This document shows, one piece after another, positions 62,532 to 64,000 of a stretch of 64,000 bases of DNA. The translations under genes were made by a program, and so were the position numbers. The stretch's first letter is position 1; every line of letters starts with the position of its first letter. Origin of the DNA: Pedobacter sp. KBW06. Its GTDB lineage: Bacteria > Bacteroidota > Bacteroidia > Sphingobacteriales > Sphingobacteriaceae. The stretch spans positions 878,972 through 942,971 of the forward strand of contig NZ_QAJL01000003.1 of assembly GCF_003852525.1 (NCBI RefSeq). The letters are read 5' to 3'. Under the pieces are notes generated by a model. That model was not told the DNA's origin. It saw only the letters and a program-made list of their open reading frames with translations, and did not search any database.

Positions 62532-63848
62532 TTATAAAGTGGACCAACCCGATGCCCAATAAGGGGATTGCGAGAAAGCGCCATAGAAAGCATTTTCGAA
62601 ACTTAAAGGACCATCATTAAAAAACGGTTGTGTCATCCCATAAGCAGGTGCCGTAACCGAAGTAGACTGTGTGTTATTGACATAGCTTCCGGCAGGGGTA
62701 ATTGCGGCATTAAAGCCATGAAAATAATTGCCTTCCAGTATGGAAGGGCCGTATGCGTAAGATGCTTCTGTACCATCATTAAACACCAATCCTGAGGGAT
62801 AACCGACGATGATGGAATCATACAATTCAAGTTCAGCACCCCGGCGATTGCGAATCCCGTATCTATAGGCCCCATTCCCAAAGGAGGAATAGAAAAAAGT
62901 TGAGGTTCCAATAATACTCAAACTGCTAAGTATAGGATGGGTTTTAGGCATCAAGCCAAAGGCAGGATCTTCCAATACCCCATTGTTATCAGATTCAATC
63001 CCATGAGAATCAGAATTCCCCCCACTTCGGCTATGTAAAGAATTTTTATCGGCAAGAGCCAGCGAATAGGCAATTTCACCTCTATACCCGTTGTCAAAAT
63101 CGAAGTTATCATCCTGAGGAGCCTTAGAGATTAAATACGAGGCATTAACCGTTCCCCCAAAAAACTCAAAGGAATCATCCAGGCCATAACTTGCTTCGAT
63201 ATGCTCCAGGGTCGTACCGCGGCCAACACCCCCGCAGGTAAGAGAATTCACTTCATTATCCGCAGCTAAAATAAATCCTGCATATTCAATACGCGCATAC
63301 TGTATGCTTCCAGAGTTGTCCATGGTATCCAAACCACCAAAGGAAAAGTCTTTTCCCGGGAGGCCTTCAATGTATTTTGAGCCAACGTTTACAGGTGCAT
63401 TGCCTAAAAGAATAATTCCGCCAAAATCTCCCGGGTCGGCAGATTTTCTGTTGTCACCAAGTTTGTACCGGCTGGTAAAAACAATGGGTTGGTCTACTGT
63501 ACCTATGGCCGAAATTTTCGCCCCTTTTTGAATCACAATTACTCCATTTGGATAAAGGCTGTTGTTTACAGTTGACTTGATATAGGTCCCCGGCTGAATT
63601 GTTAAAGTAGCGCCATTTTTAACCACTAAAACCCCGTTGATTTCCCATACTTTGGAATTATCCCAGGTCGTGTTAGTCGTGATACTTCCACTTACCGTCT
63701 GTACCGGCAATAAAGCAGCAGCGGCATAACTTGCTTTTAAGTTTCTCTTTTCGAACCCTTTATTAGTTTGAGGGTCAACCTCTTTTTTACAGGAGAAGCA
63801 AAGGGCTAAACTGGAAAAAAGCAAAATATTTACGATCTGGATTTTCAT
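62532..63848 (-). CDS. Right-handed beta-helix lipoprotein
   Basis: The 438-residue protein has lipobox LCFSC after a short signal segment (MKIQIVNILLFSSLALCFSC), so it is surface or periplasmic lipoprotein. The body has the beta-helix rhythm (GVLVVKNGATLTIQPGTYI, GIILLGNAPVNVGSK, GSIQYARIEYAGFIL, GTTLEHIEASYGLDDSFEFFGGTVNASYL). Similar proteins are common next to TonB receptors in Bacteroidota. No catalytic motif is seen. Confidence 0.75.
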   Translation of the reverse strand: MKIQIVNILLFSSLALCFSCKKEVDPQTNKGFEKRNLKASYAAAALLPVQTVSGSITTNTTWDNSKVWEINGVLVVKNGATLTIQPGTYIKSTVNNSLYPNGVIVIQKGAKISAIGTVDQPIVFTSRYKLGDNRKSADPGDFGGIILLGNAPVNVGSKYIEGLPGKDFSFGGLDTMDNSGSIQYARIEYAGFILAADNEVNSLTCGGVGRGTTLEHIEASYGLDDSFEFFGGTVNASYLISKAPQDDNFDFDNGYRGEIAYSLALADKNSLHSRSGGNSDSHGIESDNNGVLEDPAFGLMPKTHPILSSLSIIGTSTFFYSSFGNGAYRYGIRNRRGAELELYDSIIVGYPSGLVFNDGTEASYAYGPSILEGNYFHGFNAAITPAGSYVNNTQSTSVTAPAYGMTQPFFNDGPLSFENAFYGAFSQSPYWASGWSTL

Positions 63849-63865
63849 AAGGAGAGCGTTAATGA

Positions 63866-64000
63866 TTATTTAAAATATTGAGCGATGTCAGTAACAAGAA
63901 GATTAATTACAGTTCCACGTCTTGAAGCCGGTCCAACTGTGGTCTCGACCTTTTCATCAGTGATGACTAATATGGAAGAACTTCCCGGGGTAAACGTGAT
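63866..64000 (-). CDS. C-terminal end of an unidentified gene, partial
   Basis: The window ends inside this reading frame. The last 44 residues are ITFTPGSSSILVITDEKVE, TTVGPASRRGTVINL, LVTDIAQYFK, then a stop at 63866-63868. No outer-membrane-barrel ending is present and I do not recognise the protein. Seventeen bases separate its stop from the lipoprotein start, so the two are probably cotranscribed. Confidence 0.5.
   Translation of the reverse strand: MTFTPGSSSILVITDEKVETTVGPASRRGTVINLLVTDIAQYFK

Overview
The window is chromosomal DNA of a Bacteroidota bacterium, most likely family Sphingobacteriaceae and Pedobacter-like. This rests on a type IX secretion (T9SS) type B sorting domain with a PorP/SprF partner, a TssD tube protein of the Bacteroidota type VI system (T6SSiii), a two-component sensor with a Reg_prop/Y_Y_Y periplasmic part, GH29 and GH20 glycosidases, and repeated promoter boxes of the Bacteroidota form TTG-N19..23-TAnnTTTG. 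The species call is inference. I see no rRNA, tRNA, CRISPR array, insertion sequence or integrase.

Layout. 1-2.8 kb: edge of a tssD gene, a histidine phosphatase and an alpha-L-fucosidase. 2.8-6.3 kb: a membrane fatty acid hydroxylase and a quinone/electrophile-stress operon (ring-cleaving dioxygenase, carboxylesterase, pirin, degenerate receiver protein). 6.5-11.1 kb: polyphosphate-glucokinase-like kinase, gnd, zwf and pgl, the whole oxidative pentose phosphate branch from glucose. 11.5-16.1 kb: a T9SS surface module of two Ig-like secreted proteins, a CHU_C anchor protein and a PorP/SprF barrel. 16.2-21.6 kb: a compact lipid/polyketide cluster with flavoprotein, methyltransferase, type III polyketide synthase, dehydratase, ketosynthase, ACP and phosphopantetheinyl transferase. 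21.6-25.4 kb: ppx, ppk1 and a histone H1-like protein. 25.5-41.5 kb: mainly housekeeping (YajQ, ABC ATPase, MscS, SDR/HxlR pair, RNase R, polyprenyl synthase, L21/L27, dicarboxylate symporter, an ECF sigma factor with membrane partner) plus an unusual PAS-DHp-receiver protein. 41.5-49.7 kb: regulators, a large hybrid-style sensor and its LuxR-type regulator, and a hexosaminidase. 49.8-64 kb: a frameshifted ORF6N gene, trxB, an acyl-CoA carboxylase subunit, a small secreted bicistron, DUF389 protein, a MocR/MFS divergent pair, ATP pyrophosphatase, LOG protein, guaB, DinB and a beta-helix lipoprotein.

How parts may work together. PPK1 and PPX make and degrade polyphosphate, and the ROK kinase looks like the polyphosphate-using type, so polyphosphate could fund glucose entry into the pentose phosphate operon and supply NADPH. 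The type III PKS cluster carries its own ACP, ACP-activating enzyme, ketosynthase and dehydratase, as if it builds a private acyl starter and then makes a methylated, oxidised alkylresorcinol, pyrone or quinone lipid. In the T9SS module two secreted proteins end with what looks like the first strand of a missing Ig domain, while the next protein in gene order starts with a domain lacking that strand. This suggests a head-to-tail surface fibre anchored by the third protein. These two clusters are the best candidates for undescribed biology here.
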